Both the position numbers and the translations under genes were made by a program. Positions 27,296 to 40,800 of a stretch of 64,000 bases of DNA are shown in pieces. How positions within the stretch are numbered: position 1 is the stretch's first letter; the number at the start of each line of letters is the position of its first letter. The stretch is from Crotophaga sulcirostris (taxonomy: Eukaryota; Chordata; Aves; Cuculiformes; Crotophagidae): NCBI GenBank assembly GCA_013397455.1, contig VYZB01000222.1, forward strand, positions 1,400,586 to 1,464,585. The letters run 5' to 3'. A model generated the notes under the pieces. The model worked only from the letters and a program-made list of their open reading frames with translations, searched no databases and was not told the DNA's origin.

Positions 27296-29424
27296 AAGGA
27301 GATGGTGTCCAAATCACCAATTTTACACTTTTTTCCTTCTTTGGAAGAATTAAAAAATAGGCAAATTTTCCAACAATAAAATAATTTTTTGATCATACAA
27401 AAGCATGTCAAGAGCTGCTTTGGAGAGACAAGAGGTGCATTACATGACTTCTCTGAAAACAATTCAAAAGTGACATGAGTAGGACTGGCTGGTCTTAACT
27501 AAAAGATTATTATTATGCATAGACTGGTTCTGTTTAAAAGCAGCATACACACTTCTTTATAGTAATAATGCAGTATTTCTAACATACAAGTATGGCAAAA
27601 TGCTGAAAATAGACTCTCTCTTCTAATGCTTCCATTTTTTCCTGCCCTTGTTCCTTTTACCTTGTTCCATTTTCCAGCTATCCCATTCCCCATCACACAC
27701 TCACTGTACACTCCCCCTTGGTCCTCTTTCTTTCAGATATTCACCATCCTACTTTTTGAATTATCCTCAGAGATTTCACACTTTTCTGGTATTTCCAAAC
27801 TTCCTCTTGACGATAATGAATTTTTAATTGCTTTGTATTTTTGGCTATCTAGCACTCCTCTGTGTGTACTACATGTAAATTATTAAGTAAATACTACAAT
27901 TACATTGTCTGATTTCACTGAAGGAAGATACATGCACACGAAACAGCATGTTCTGCTTGGGAATAAATGCCAAGGAAGTAAATAGCTTCATTTCCAATTA
28001 CAGTGGCATTCAGTTGGACTTACACAGTTCACATCACTACCATTATGATAAATCCCACTTCCAAAGATATGAAATTAGCTTCCAAATAAAAGGATGCATG
28101 AAGTAGCTTAAGCCAAATATGTCTATTTTCTTAAAAGAAAACGGAAATCATTTTACAAAGGTCAGTATTAGTAATTATTGAGCATTTCCAAGGAACAGTG
28201 AACGTGTGTATATTTAATGATCCAGACAATGCCTTTGATTTTTACTCGACTACTTTCATCTAAAAGTAAATAAAAAAAAAACGTTTAACATTTCAGGTTT
28301 TAATAGAGAAAACAGAAAAAAAAAGTCTTCCATAACCTTAAAGGTCAGTATTTTCAGGTTTTGTTGCTTCTAGCCATCTTCTAGCTCTACTGTTTTACAA
28401 TAATGCCCAATATCCATAGACTGGACAGGACAAGGAGTCACTACTATTAATAAAACTATAGCAGAAAGGTATAAGCTATGCAGTAAAAACAATACAGGAG
28501 AATGTCACAGAAAGGTATGTAGCTCTCAACTGTAACTTAGGTCAAAACTAGACATTTATTTTTTAAATAGGTAGCAATCTCTAAGCTTTAACTCCACATA
28601 AAGCAAAGTGGCAGTTAAAGTAGTCATGAAAGCACTGAGGTACTGTTTGGAAACATCTGTTCAGTGCAAAACACAGGAGAATTACCTACTCAGACGAGGC
28701 AATCTATGCGAAAGTTTAAAGAGAAAATCTTCTGTGTTATGTGGGCTTCAATTATAGAAAATCTAGAATTGTTTGAGGTATCCACCTAAAGTAAAAATTC
28801 AGTGGTCCACATATGAAAAATCATATGCCAATTCCATTTTAATACCAGAAGTTAATTCCTGAAAATTTTCTAGTCAATTAAGCATTTAAGAAATCATTTA
28901 ACTAACTGAAGTGAGTTTTTACAAGATTGCAAAAAATTGTTAGAGTTTTATTTCTTTTTGGAAATTATCTTTCTACAGACTTAAAACTTCCAGTGCAACT
29001 AACCTTAAAGAAAACTTTAGTGATTTAAAGATATATTAGTATAATTTTGGTTATCCTTGATAACAAATACCCTTCACAAAAGGCTGAGCAGCGATTTTGT
29101 TCACACAACTTTCCTAACACCAATGGTCTTCCAAAATGGATAACATCTCTAAGAATCTCATCTTGGGTTAAACATAACTATTGATTTCATTTGCTTGTAA
29201 TATTGGGTTTTATGGTAACAAGTAGCAAGTATGTAGTTTTTTCATTACACTACTGAATATTTTCTGTCAAAATTAAACATCAGGGGTTTTTTCTGTGTAA
29301 ATAACAGGTATTTGCCATTATAGATTCTTTAACTCCTTTAGTCATGGAAGAAACCTAGTAAATGACCACTAAAGACATACAATAGAACAGCCATATTTCA
29401 TATGATATTCAAAATCCATGAAAT

Positions 29425-29605
29425 ATAGCATCAGCAGGGATGATGGGCCACAGGTCTGAGAAACAAGAAACTTCAAGCAGGGCTGAGGTATGGAAGACTG
29501 AGTACCAAAAGCCAGAGGGTGCTGTGGGCCACGACAAACCAGCTTCATCTTGATGACCTTAGGAAACACAAAGCTAGTGACTGAGCAATGACAGAGCAAA
29601 AAATG
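29425..29605. other. GC-richer unexplained block
   Basis: This block is visibly richer in G and C than its surroundings. On the minus strand it is preceded by an excellent acceptor-like tract (TGCTCTGTCATTGCTCAG, near 29580-29597) and is open for about 70 codons from there. I see no convincing donor and no recognisable protein. It could be an exon of a noncoding RNA, an old repeat or chance. Confidence 0.2.
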
Positions 29606-32419
29606 TGAACTCATTATTTAGCTAATACATTCTCTGGACAATTCAACTCGTTCTTACAAGGTGGAAGAACAAATCAATATAGATATAAAATAGAAACTCT
29701 ATAACTTAGCTCTAGTTGAAATCAACTAAAAGTTGAAAGTTTTGTATTTGGGCTGCATGTAACTCACTTTCTAAACCAAAAAACTCCTTCCAGCAATTAC
29801 TTAAAAGCAATCAGAATTATCTGAAAATACGATTGTGGATAATGAGCTCTTTATATTTTGCATAATCTTCCTTCAGAGATACAAGGTCACTTTTGTGCTC
29901 CTATTCTTTTCCAAACACAATGTGCTTCTTTCATCTATACATATTATGGATATGAGTATACCAGATAGTAATTGCAATTATCAGAAGATCAAATGTATGA
30001 TAAAATTAAAATATTAGATCAAAGTTTTCTCATTTTTTGTCAAATACATTTGGAAACATACTGTATGACCTCACAGTATAAAACAGCTCATGTATATTCA
30101 GACATAGCCAGATGAACACACAGAGACAATACTACAGAGGCACTCTTGAAAAAGTACTGGATCTGACACTTGCAAGTTTACATTATTATACTAAGATTTT
30201 CATATCACTGAACAAACTTACTCCGCCTAATGACAGTCACAGTAACATCATCATCACAACAAAATGCATAACAGATTTTCCCATTTCTGCTTTTTGAAAG
30301 TTGACAGCATTTAAATTCACAAAGATTAAAGGGGAGCTCAGGTTTTGTTCCTAAGTTTAGTATTTGCCATATAAAATTCAAATCAAGACATGAAAATAAA
30401 TCATGCTAAAATTGATGCATGTTGTTTAAGTAGCATCTCAACAGGGTTTTTTGCCACATCTATGAATAAAACAACATACCTCTTTAGCAGATCCTGTGCT
30501 AACTGGAGGCCTAACATGTATTACAAATGAATAAGCTTATCTGAGTTGAGCTTTGTCTAGCCATTATTAAAAATCACAACCAATAAATAGCTTGCAAATG
30601 ATATATTAAACCTTTATACTAACTGCCAATCAAAACAGAGATGAGCATCTTAGGATGAGATTCAGAGATAGTGCATCATACTTTGAAAATGAACTCACTC
30701 ATGTTTACTTAAAAGCTACTGTGTTGAAGATTTTAAGTGTTAATAAGATATTCTTTGTTTACTTTAATATAAACATAACAATTCCTCTTTAATCTTTTCA
30801 GTGCCTAAAACCTAAGGGAGACACATTTTCAATTCAGCAGTAATTTGGAAGAGGACTCTATTACTATCATCTTCTGAAACAAGAGATAGAGAAAATTAGG
30901 CAGTATGATAATCTTTCCAGATACCAGTAATGTCTTCCCTTCTTGTTTGTTGGACTCACGCTGGCCCCAACTAAAGTTCAGCACAACTTGTAGACTACTT
31001 TATGGCAAGCTTGCATTATAATGCAGGTCATGAGGAGCAACTTCAATTACGACCACCACCATTGTTCCAACACTAGTCTTTTCTGTCCCCAGGATAGCAG
31101 AGACATTCAACATTCAGGGGAGCATAACTTCATTTATTGTCAGGCTTCTGAGGCTTCTCCTGACTTAGCTGTTGAATGATGACTAATTTATCACACCGGT
31201 ACTGGCCAACAAGGTAAAACCAAAGATTTCCTTTTACATAATTAAAATGTTCAATGCACATTTAGTGTTGACATACTGCTGTAAAAACAAAAAACCAAAG
31301 ATAAAACAACCAAAAAAACCTCAGGTTTTGATTTTTGCCTATTGATTCCCACAGTACTTCAAGGTATAGTGAGATGGGTGAGATCGATGAGAGGCGATAA
31401 AGGGAAACAATATCATATTTAAAAATATGGTTTACAAGCCAAAAGGGGTATTTCTTCATTGAATCCTAGATGTAACCCACAAGAAAAATATCCATAGCCT
31501 ATTCAGCAGTTGTCTAATTCATCCATATACTAATTTCAAAAAGTCAAGCTTTTAAAATCTTTGCTGATGCTTCTGAATTACACAGTTTTAGAATCTATAT
31601 TAGGTAACATGGGGAAAAAAGAAAATTTTCCTCTAACCACACTGAACAGTTTTCCTTCAGTGGAAAGATATCCACTGATGCCTAGGAATGTTAAGTAACA
31701 TGTGGCATGCTTGTTGTTACAACTGCTCCTAACACCTGGTGAAATTTGCAGCTGAGAAGACCTAATGGTTTAAAAATAACTGAATCACAGCTTATTTTTA
31801 ATTTCAAATAATATAATCACCTGTATTTAGTATTACACATATTTAGACAAGGTGTCTGTCTCTGTTCCCAATCACCTCTTTCCCTCTGTCATCTCAAACT
31901 TGACATTTTTCAATTCCAAATATGCAGATTTTTTTTCCTTGCATGACTTGCCATTAAAACTGTCAAAAACTATAATTATTTATGCATATCTATTTATTAT
32001 TAATCTAGCAAAATCCTCACAGACATGACACTTACTGTTTGTTCCTGTCATTCTGCTGCCAGCCCTTGCTTTCACTACTGTTGGTTTAATCACTTTTTGT
32101 GTACATCAGACCCATTCCCTTTGTTGACCATTTCCATAGCATGGCAGGCCCAGACATGCTAGCTGTTTCTCTGCTTGTGTTTGGTTATAAGGTTCATATC
32201 TAATAAAATATATTAATGCAAGGCCACAGTAATTATAAAAAACAACTTGTAGAAATGTTTTGTATAGTTAAGTAGCTTTGCCAGATCAAAGTTTTGGATT
32301 TTTCCCATTAATGGGAAAAATATTTGTCTGTACCTCAAATTTTGAAGTCTCTACTTTTAAATGGTTTTACATATGCACATTTCAGCTATGTATAAAGTCT
32401 TGCAAATACATGACTAAAT

Positions 32420-32478
32420 GGGTTCAAAAAAAAGTCAAAAAAAAGGAAAAAAAGCCACACAAACAAAAAAACCACACC
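32420..32478. repeat. A-rich / C-A low-complexity tract
   Basis: Long A runs with AAAGG and CCAC interruptions. It produces the lysine-rich part of a spurious plus-strand frame. Confidence 0.7.
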
Positions 32479-34710
32479 ACCCTCCTACCTTTCTGTAGAA
32501 TCAGTTTTCTATTGTCTGTACGTTCTGGCAAGCCAGATAGTAAAAAAGGCAGTTTTATCTTTATACATTTCACTTTACCTTCTATTCCTTATTCCCCAAT
32601 TGAAAGCATACCGTTCTTTCCTAGTGTACAACTTCTTGACATATCCAATATATTCCCCTAATACGATCCTTTTTTTCCCCTCTACACCCACCACTCCATG
32701 CTCATGTTGTTAAAATTTGGTTCCAAATCACCGGCCAGAGTATTTTTTTAAAAAAACATTGTTCAACTGAAGATCCTAATGGGTGAAACGTAAATGTAAA
32801 TCACATTGAGTCTTCATTAAGAACCACTACAGACTGTACATGACTTTTGTTAGCAAAAACTTTTCCATCTCCTGTGAATTTTTTAAAAGAAATTTGTCAC
32901 AATGTACAAATTGCATTAGTGCAGAGAGATGCAAACGTACTGGGAACAACAGAAAGATCTGCAAATTAAATATAGCTTGAATCAAAAGGAATAAACACAC
33001 CACTAAAGAAGAACATGGGCTGAAATAAAATCTCTATCCAAAAAAACCAAGTGCAAAATAAGTATGTTCAGAAAAATAAACTAAAGCTACTAGAGGAAGA
33101 GAACTGAGAAATCACCTCTCAGCAAAGAGCTTCTGTCTCCCCACAGCCTCTCACAGCTGCAACTCACCACTTAAAACCAGGAAGTTTAGGATACCTTTTT
33201 CCTTCTCCTCCTTTCCATACAAATTTAAGTGACATCTAAAACTTCAGATTTTCTTCTGCAAGTATCATTGTTTCACCCTTGTTTGGCACTACCACCAAAA
33301 GTATCTGTATGTTTACAGTTACTGTAAGAACTATCCCTTTTCTTACTTCCGTGACAACCACAGTGACTCTTTGGATCGAACAAATTTCTGTTTTTTTTCC
33401 CCTTTTTCTTATCAAGTCAGTCTGTTTTTCACAAAAAGCACCTCATCTGATACATGGTTTATTTTATTTTATTTCTGTCACAACAATTCCCCTTCAAAAA
33501 CGTAAGAATTTTCTTGAACTGGATTCATGAGGCATAGTGTCTCTTGCAGATTTTTCAATAAACTGTCAAAACCCATGATTGTAGGAGAAAGTAGTTGATT
33601 AATAACAGCAAAGTTTCAACAGTTACCCAAGATCTTTTACATGCAAATGGCATTACCCGATACTTAAAAGCCTTAGATGAAAGCCAATGAAAAGCATGAA
33701 TCTGTTACTCCATTTACTGCTTCTTTCCCAGATGCCTTTACTAATGGCTTGTTCGTTCTGCTCATAACCACCCTTAGGAAAGAGAAAGTGTTGTAGGGTT
33801 GGTGCTGGTAACTGTTATGCTAGAGACTTTTAGATTAATTAATGTTTATTTTTCTTCTTCGGGCAGGTTTTTTTTTTCCCCCAGGAGTGCACACACATAT
33901 CGGCGGGCGAGGGGGGAGATGTCAAAGCTTTATCTTCATGACAATTCTGACTAACATTGTTCAAAAACTATATCGCAAGATCTGTGTGTCCAGTTGGAAA
34001 TTCTTCTGTACTAAATCTGATCAGAGAAGGTTTATAAGAGTTTACATATTACAGATAAAATGAGATTTGACATAACCTTCAAGTTGCTGCCATGTCAAAG
34101 CACATAAAAAAGGGTTGAAGTCAATTTTGCAGACTTAGTTTTGGAATAGAAAAAACTCATTGTGAAAGCAACCAAAAAAGAACAAAACAGTAAGCAGATT
34201 TTTGAAGTCTGTGTTCCTGGGGCATTTTCACATCAAATTGATTAAGGGGATTGCTAAAATATCCATGTGGAAAGGCTACTTGGCAGGATGGCTGCATCAT
34301 TAAATAGTCACATACAGTCCACAAAATATAAGATTAATTTAAAAGAATTGCTCTGGACATAGTACTGATGCTTGAAAATACATTCAGTCAGTAGCTAAAC
34401 TAACAAAAGCCAAGCTACATGACCCTGCAAGCATAAGAATAGCATTGCTGACCTCATTCTGAAGCTGCTGTTAGGTATACAGATCTTTCAATTACGTGTC
34501 CATTAATTGGCATGCTGCCTACTGAACCACTTTGTCATTAGATTTCCGAGTGAAGTAAAGTTTATTATTATTTCAGTGCTATTGCACAAGGTATGATGAT
34601 TTCATAAATAGTCTCAAGAATTTCAGGTACATCTGAATGTCATTAAAGTTAACAACTTGTCTAAGATATTTCAAGAGTTCTGGACAGGCAGATAAATTCT
34701 ATTCAAGTGA

Positions 34711-34812
34711 GTTTGGGCTTGGGGCGGGGGGGGAGGGTGTTGGTTTGTTGTTTTTGTCGGTGTGGGTGTTGGCTGAGAGGAGTTTGGTTGGGTTTTTTGG
34801 TTTTTTTTTGGA
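34711..34812 (+). repeat. G/T tract with a G-quadruplex motif
   Basis: About 100 bases almost free of A and C on the plus strand. Within it, 34715-34737 has four G runs (G3, G4, G8, G3) separated by loops of three, one and one bases. This fits the usual G3+N1-7 quadruplex pattern. No gene, promoter or CpG island is adjacent, so no regulatory role is inferred. Confidence 0.8.
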
Positions 34813-36669
34813 TGAAACCCATAATGAGATTAGAACGTGACCAGAACCTTGAGGGGAAAGTGCTTAGACTTTATCCTTTACTGAGTTACCCCAAAAGATT
34901 AAAACTCAGGAAGTCATGTTTTCTTAAACTATAAACTAGGGCAGTTAAGTTTTTACACATTGAATATGCCACGGACTGGAGTATTAGTTTTAGTTGTTTC
35001 ACTGACTTACTGGGTTGTTACAAAACCTACCCCAGGGCCTTCCTGTCTCTGAGAAGCTTTTTCTTTCCATGATGCAAATGTCTAGCTATCTTTTTACTCT
35101 CTGATCATCCTGGCTGTCTGCAAGTGCCTGCAAGCACAATGAGTGCTCCAGATCCATTCTGTTCCTCTTATTCCTTCTTGCCTCTTTCTTTCTGATTATC
35201 CACCCTGAACTTAGAAGTCACCTCTTCATCCCCATGTTAAATTGCTCTTTGCGGGAAGGAGGCAACTCTTCCAAGCATTTTTAACTTACTTCTCCCTTCT
35301 TAAAACAATACAGCTTGCAAACTGAGAACAAATAAATTATATGCAGTTACAGGTATCATTCCCTCAATCACTATCAGAGTGGAAAGCTTCTAAAAGTCCT
35401 AGATTTATAAAACCATTTTATGAATAACTAGCCAACAAGGAGAATATTGCGTAAACCAAAGAAGGTTTCCCTTTTTTCCACCTATTATAGTCTAAGTAAA
35501 GGCTAGAAACAAGGACATGTAAGCACATGCCTGAACGATTACAAAGACCTAACAAAGCACTCTGGACCCAGCAAAAAGGAATGCATTGCCTGCAGCTGCC
35601 CAGCACATAGTCTCTGCCGTGTAGACACAGGAAAGCCTAGACATTCGCAGCTCCTTTGATTGTGAAGTCCAAAGGAGATAGCTCAGGCATATGTATTCTA
35701 TTAGCTTTGCTATACACTGCCTTACATGTGTTTTTCCCTTAAATCATTATATTTTAATGTGACTAATCATTCAAATATCAACATCTTTATCAAGACAGAA
35801 GAAAGACTTCAGCATCAGCAGCTAAATCAGGCCATCAGAACTACCATATGAGAGTCCCACGTACCCATTAGAAAACAACATGATCCCATGCTTAGGCAGG
35901 CAATGCCCACAAAATTAAGACCCACAAAGGCAGGACATACAAAACAGAAAGCCAGTGGCAAAGAGCACTTCAAACCCTATGGTAGTTACAGGACACTGTT
36001 CATAATATAATTAGAGTAACGATTCTTACATAATCAGTCTTTAATTAGAATATTCAAATATCATTTGCAAGTCATTAATTGCATGCAAGTCATGCTGAGG
36101 AACACTAAGATAGCATAAAAGGGTGTCAGACAGATCTGCATCTTTCAATATAATCTCCATACACAAAAGTATATTTTATAAAAGTATACTTTATTTTAGT
36201 ACTGTTTTTTCCCCAATATGACATATGATCATGCCCACAATTCTCCAGTTTACAATATCCTATGATATGATCAATACTTTTACATCTTCAGATGTCAGGA
36301 TGTTACTTTTTGAAATAAAGAAAAGCAGTCTAGCTAAGTTTGAATGTGGGGGGTTTTGGGGAAATGCAAGTAAAAATTACAATATTTGACCTCCTCTCCA
36401 AAGAAAAAAGTCTGTCAAGAACTGAGATTCTAATTTAAAAAAAGAGAGCAATCTTTACAACTATCTGCAGACTGCTGAGATATGTTTGTGTGTGTACATA
36501 AATAAATAACAAATAGCAAAAAATAAAACAAAAATGACAAGTTTCTATCCTGAAAAGTCTATGTACATTCCTAATACACAGAGAGAGTAATAATATGTTT
36601 TCAAAAATTGGAAAGGACGATAACTTACTCAAATAATGAGAGTTGTCTCTAAATCAGGGCGGAATTATT

Positions 36670-37580
36670 CCAGTAGAACGCTGCCTAGTGTTGTTGTGTC
36701 CCAAGTGCAGGACTCAACACTTGGTCTTGTTGAATGTCATCCCATTGGTTTCAGCCCATCGATCCAGCCTGTCCAGACCCCTCTGCAGAGCCTCCCTTCC
36801 TTCAAGCAGATCAACACTTCCACCCAGCCTAATGTCATCTGCAAACTTGCTAAGCGTGCACTCAATCCCCTCACCCAGATCATTGATAAAGATACTGAAC
36901 AGAACTGGCCCCAGCACTGAACCCTGGGAAACACCACTGGTGATCAGCCTCCAACTAGATTTCACTCCATTTACCACCACTCTCTGGACCCAGCCATCCA
37001 GCCAGTTTTCGACCTGGCAGAGGGTGTGCCTGTCCAGGCCAATGGCAGCCAGTTTCTCAAGCAGAACACTGTCGGAAACAGTATCAAAGGCTTCACCAGA
37101 GTCCAAGTACACCACATCCACTGCCTTTCCCTCAACCATTAAACAGGTAACCTTGTCATAAAAGGAGATCAGGTTGGTCTGGCAGGACCTGCTTTTCATA
37201 AACCCGTGTTGACTGGGCCTGATAATCTGATTGTCCTGCGTGTGCTGTGTGATAGCACTCAAGATGATCTGCTCCATGACCTTCCCTGGTACCAAGGTCA
37301 GACTGACAGGCCTGTAGCTCCCTGGATCCTCCTTCTTACCCTTCTTATAAATGGCCATAACATTTTCCGGTCTCCAGTCAAGTGGCACTTCCCCAGTCAG
37401 CCAGGACTGCTGGTAGATGATGGATAGGGCTTTGGTGAGGACCTCTGCTAGCTCCCTTAATACCCTTGGGTGGATCCCATCTGGCCCAAAGACTAAGTGT
37501 ATGTCTAATTAGCTGAGCAGGTCTCTAACCAAATCCTCTTGGATTGCTGGAGCTTCACCTGCACTGTCTTCTGGTTTAGG
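36670..37580 (-). mobile_element. CR1 LINE copy 3: internal reverse-transcriptase fragment
   Basis: Read on the minus strand, this is the CR1 ORF2 reverse transcriptase region, from about EDLVRDLLS through [20 protein letters not shown], then [14 protein letters not shown], motif A ([13 protein letters not shown]), motif B ([10 protein letters not shown]) and motif C (FADD), ending after MTFNKTKC. An in-frame TAA lies just upstream of the GPDG block, and a TGA at the end of the 36714-37388 frame replaces an arginine codon of copy 4. The segment stops near 36670. The C-terminal part of ORF2 and the terminal repeat are absent, which is unusual because CR1 copies normally keep their 3' end. A secondary deletion or rearrangement is the likely cause. 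It cannot make a working enzyme. Confidence 0.93.
36714..37388 (-). pseudogene. CR1 ORF2 reverse transcriptase fragment (broken)
   Basis: A 224-codon open frame within CR1 copy 3. It covers the fingers and palm of a non-LTR reverse transcriptase that would copy CR1 RNA at a nicked target. The FADD catalytic box and the motif A aspartate (YLD) are both present. Motif A reads DSGEAFD, where CR1 proteins as I know them usually have DFSKAFD; copy 4 shares this change. Motif B has GVSQG in place of GVPQG. The endonuclease domain and the C-terminal region are missing, and stops close both ends. The frame begins with a GTG and has no real start codon of its own. This is a retroelement relic, not a host gene. 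Confidence 0.9.
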
Positions 37581-39313
37581 AATAAGTATCCAGAGTTTTG
37601 GGAAAACTAGCACTGGTGCCAACTTTCAATAATCCCAAACAACTCAACCATGAAGTACAGCAATAATTTAATCACTATCTTTCCCATTCTCATTTCCTTC
37701 CACCATTTAAAAAGAGAAATCTTAGAAGTAGATGGCATAGGGGAAGGGGCAGGTTTAGACTGAATGGCTCTGAATCACTGAATACCAACAAATTCATTGA
37801 AGTGAACAGGAATTCATTGCCTTTTAGTGGTCAAGCCATTTTAGGTTAAGTATAAAACCAGGGATTTTAAAAGTAATTTTTATTCCCAATTTTAATAATT
37901 TTTCTATTTAATATTTCTTGAAGCTATTAAGGTACTCTATGACTCCCAAATCAAACATCTCATTTTCCTTCTACAAATTATGAAATCGATGCTGAAATGA
38001 ATCAATATTTTACACAGAAAATAACTGCTGAGATTAAGGCATATACAGATTCTGTGGTTTGGGTTTTTTTTAATTTTACAGTAGTAGGAAAAAAAGGAAA
38101 GAAATTGAATTGAGGATATGAAGAAAGTTACTTTCCCATAACTTAGTGAATTCTACATTTTTGCTTTTGTCTTCCTAAATACATTTTCCTAATTTCCATT
38201 AAATTGGACTTCTATTGGGACAGATTCGTTTTACTCCCTCAGAGGGTTTTGTGTGTTTTAGAGTTACACGTCTGAAGGTCTGAACCGAGTCTGGTTCTTC
38301 TCCATAATTTACAGAAAGGTTTGAACTGTAGAAATACCCTATCCTTTAAAAAGTTTCCTCTATAGTTTCAAAGCCTGAAAGTAATTTTCCTCATCCAAAG
38401 AGGTGAGCAGAGTTTTTTGCTTTCTTCAAATACTATAGATACAAATCTCTAGCCTTGTTTACAGCTCCGTAGATTACCGAAATTGGTTTTATTTACTGTG
38501 TTAAAAGACAGTCTGTGTAGGAATTGCAACAGACCTCAGGTGAAGCCACACTTTCTATGCAACCGTGCTTTTCATACAAAGTACTTACCATGCTTAAAAG
38601 TTAAGCTCTATGAATATCATTATCACAAAGTCTTTATGTCATTTTATATGCAGACATTTAATATATTTTTGGTTTGATAACTACAACATGTGTGAACAAG
38701 CTTCAGTAAACACATTTGTTGGCTTTTAAATTAGAATTTTAACTATATTAACATACTGATTTGACAAAAATAATTCAAAGTATTATTATGCCTAAAACTA
38801 TATTAATATTCCTGAGATATTTTTTTAAAATTAAAAACCTTAAAAAAACAAATCAGAGTTCTGTGATGAATCAGTTCATCTACTATGTATCTGTGTTTTA
38901 CATACAAAGGGAAAAACAAGCGACTTACATATTGTGAGTTTTCTAGACCTGTGTCACTGAGAGCATTAAATTAAAAAGGTCTAATATGTAATTTTAACAT
39001 GCAAATTAACATCTGAATGTTTCTAAATAAAATCTCTGGCAATAGATTTCACTTCAAATCATGTTATAAACTACTTCCTTAGGATAGTTAAAGAAAAAGC
39101 TGTACTGGAGTTCTAGGCATTAAATTTTCTATTGTTTTCCTACCAAGTTACAAAAATATTGCTATTTGAAAAAAAAAAAAAAAAGAGAACCTCTTTAATA
39201 ATCCTGCCATGAGTCTGAAAAAAAAGATCATAAAAGGATTAATTTGCCTTTTGTAAAAGGATTACAAATTAATTCCTTAGAATTCATATTTGTAAAAGAT
39301 CTCCTACTCTTAA

Positions 39314-39466
39314 TGGTTTGAGTTTCGGGGTTGATGGGTTTGTTTGTTTGTTTTGGGGTGTATTTTGTTTGGGTTTGTGATGTATTTTGTTTGGTTTTGT
39401 TTTCAGGTTGGGTTTTCCTGGGGCGATGTTTGGTGTGGCTTTTTCTTGTTTTGTTCTTGTTTTTTA
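39314..39466 (+). repeat. 150-bp G/T-only tract
   Basis: A long stretch made almost wholly of G and T on the plus strand, with GTTT-type units and scattered GGGG blocks. The hydrophobic frame over it (39331-39600) is a compositional artefact. It is the longest of the strand-asymmetric tracts in the window. Confidence 0.8.
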
Positions 39467-40760
39467 AAAAAGGCTTAAAATTAACTCATTTCAATTTCCT
39501 TCTTGCTACTTCTGTATTCACACTTCTGGAAAAGAATCCCACTTCCTTTTATAATAAACTATTGGTTTGGCTGATGGTTTTTTTTTGCTTGCTTTTTTAA
39601 ATTTACTAGTAGAATATTTTACGTTCCTTTACAGGGAAGAGAAATGCAATTTCTGTAAATCTTATCTAAGCAGACTGAAGAGATTTATTTAATCACCATA
39701 TAAAGCAGTAATTTGATGACATATAAGACACTACAGGAACAAAAGGAAACTAGTTCTCCCAACATGTAAAAATGTCTTAACTGTAGTTTAGGCAGTTTTG
39801 AATTCAAATATTCCCTTAAAACTTTTTACCTAAGAGGAGAATTCTCAAAAGAACATTTAAAACAGTAAGACTTGGTAACAATTCAAAATAGAGCACTGAA
39901 ATCCTGTGAAATAATTAAAATTCTTAAAAATATTCAGTAGGATTTTTTCACCTTTTTCCCAACTATTAAAATATGTATTCTGTCTGATAGACTAAAGAGA
40001 AATCTATTTTAGGGCAAAAGTTTGAGGTTGAAGATTTCTAGTAAATTTTACATTTGTACTAAGATGTACCATTAAAATATTATCAATTTCAAGATTATTT
40101 GCACTAGTATGATTTGTAAATTCTGATGATTCACACAGTAGTCAAGATTGTTCCATTAAAATAAAACTTATAGCATGATTTCTGAGAAAGGCTTATGAGA
40201 ACATTTCCTTGCTTATTTTTCTTTCCAGCTTATTTTAAAAATATTGGTGCTGATAGTTTTGGAAGCACTTCATTCACTTGACGATTGGACTCAAAATTTT
40301 AGAGAATCAAAATACATTAATAGGTTGGGCAGAATATTATGCCATTGGGTACTCAAGGTCAACCATAGTTTTACCATCATAAAATCATACAGCATGTAAA
40401 AGACAACTTAATTCCTCCCAAGAGCAAATTTGTTTTACATCTATTGATAATAGTAAAATGTTCATTGTCCCTGAAAAGGGATATATTGTGATACTGAATT
40501 ATTTCTGTTGATTAGTCTTTTAACAAATAACACATTTGGTTACTGACATTTGGTTTTATCCTAATTAGTGAAGATTTATCTCTGCACTTGGATTCTTTTT
40601 GTTCCACCACTATTGATTTCAAAAAGATCCACAGGATCTTGTGTGCAAAAGAAAATTTTTCTCCAATTTATTTTCCTTTTTTCTTGGTGGGATTTTGTAA
40701 ACTCTTAACTTCTTTATAGAGTATTTGTTATCCCCTCTGTTTCTTCAAATTTTCAAAGCA

Positions 40761-40800
40761 TTCTTTTAGTATATTATGTTTTCTTTTAGTATATTATGTT
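40761..40800. repeat. Perfect tandem repeat, 2 x 20 bp
   Basis: TTCTTTTAGTATATTATGTT occurs twice, head to tail and without mismatch (40761-40780 and 40781-40800). The absence of mismatches in an AT-rich background points to a recent duplication or, less likely, an assembly artefact. Confidence 0.9.

Larger units (their letters stand above)
16425..36669. other. AT-rich noncoding stretch
   Basis: The longest stretch without a recognisable transposon or gene. It contains one weak exon candidate (16721-16776), poly-A runs (an 18-base run at 23378-23395), a GC-richer block (29425-29605), another GC-richer patch (19330-19640) and several G/T or C/A tracts. A 127-codon frame at 32278-32661 (+) is A/T-driven and lysine-rich, and is not credible as a gene. 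Confidence 0.6.

Noticed and set aside
32278..32661. 127-codon plus-strand open frame
   Set aside because: AT-rich with a poly-A-derived lysine stretch. There is no domain and no splice or promoter context. A frame this long can occur by chance in a 64-kb window.
36643..37161. 172-codon plus-strand open frame
   Set aside because: It is antisense to CR1 copy 3 and has the same composition as the antisense frame over copy 4.
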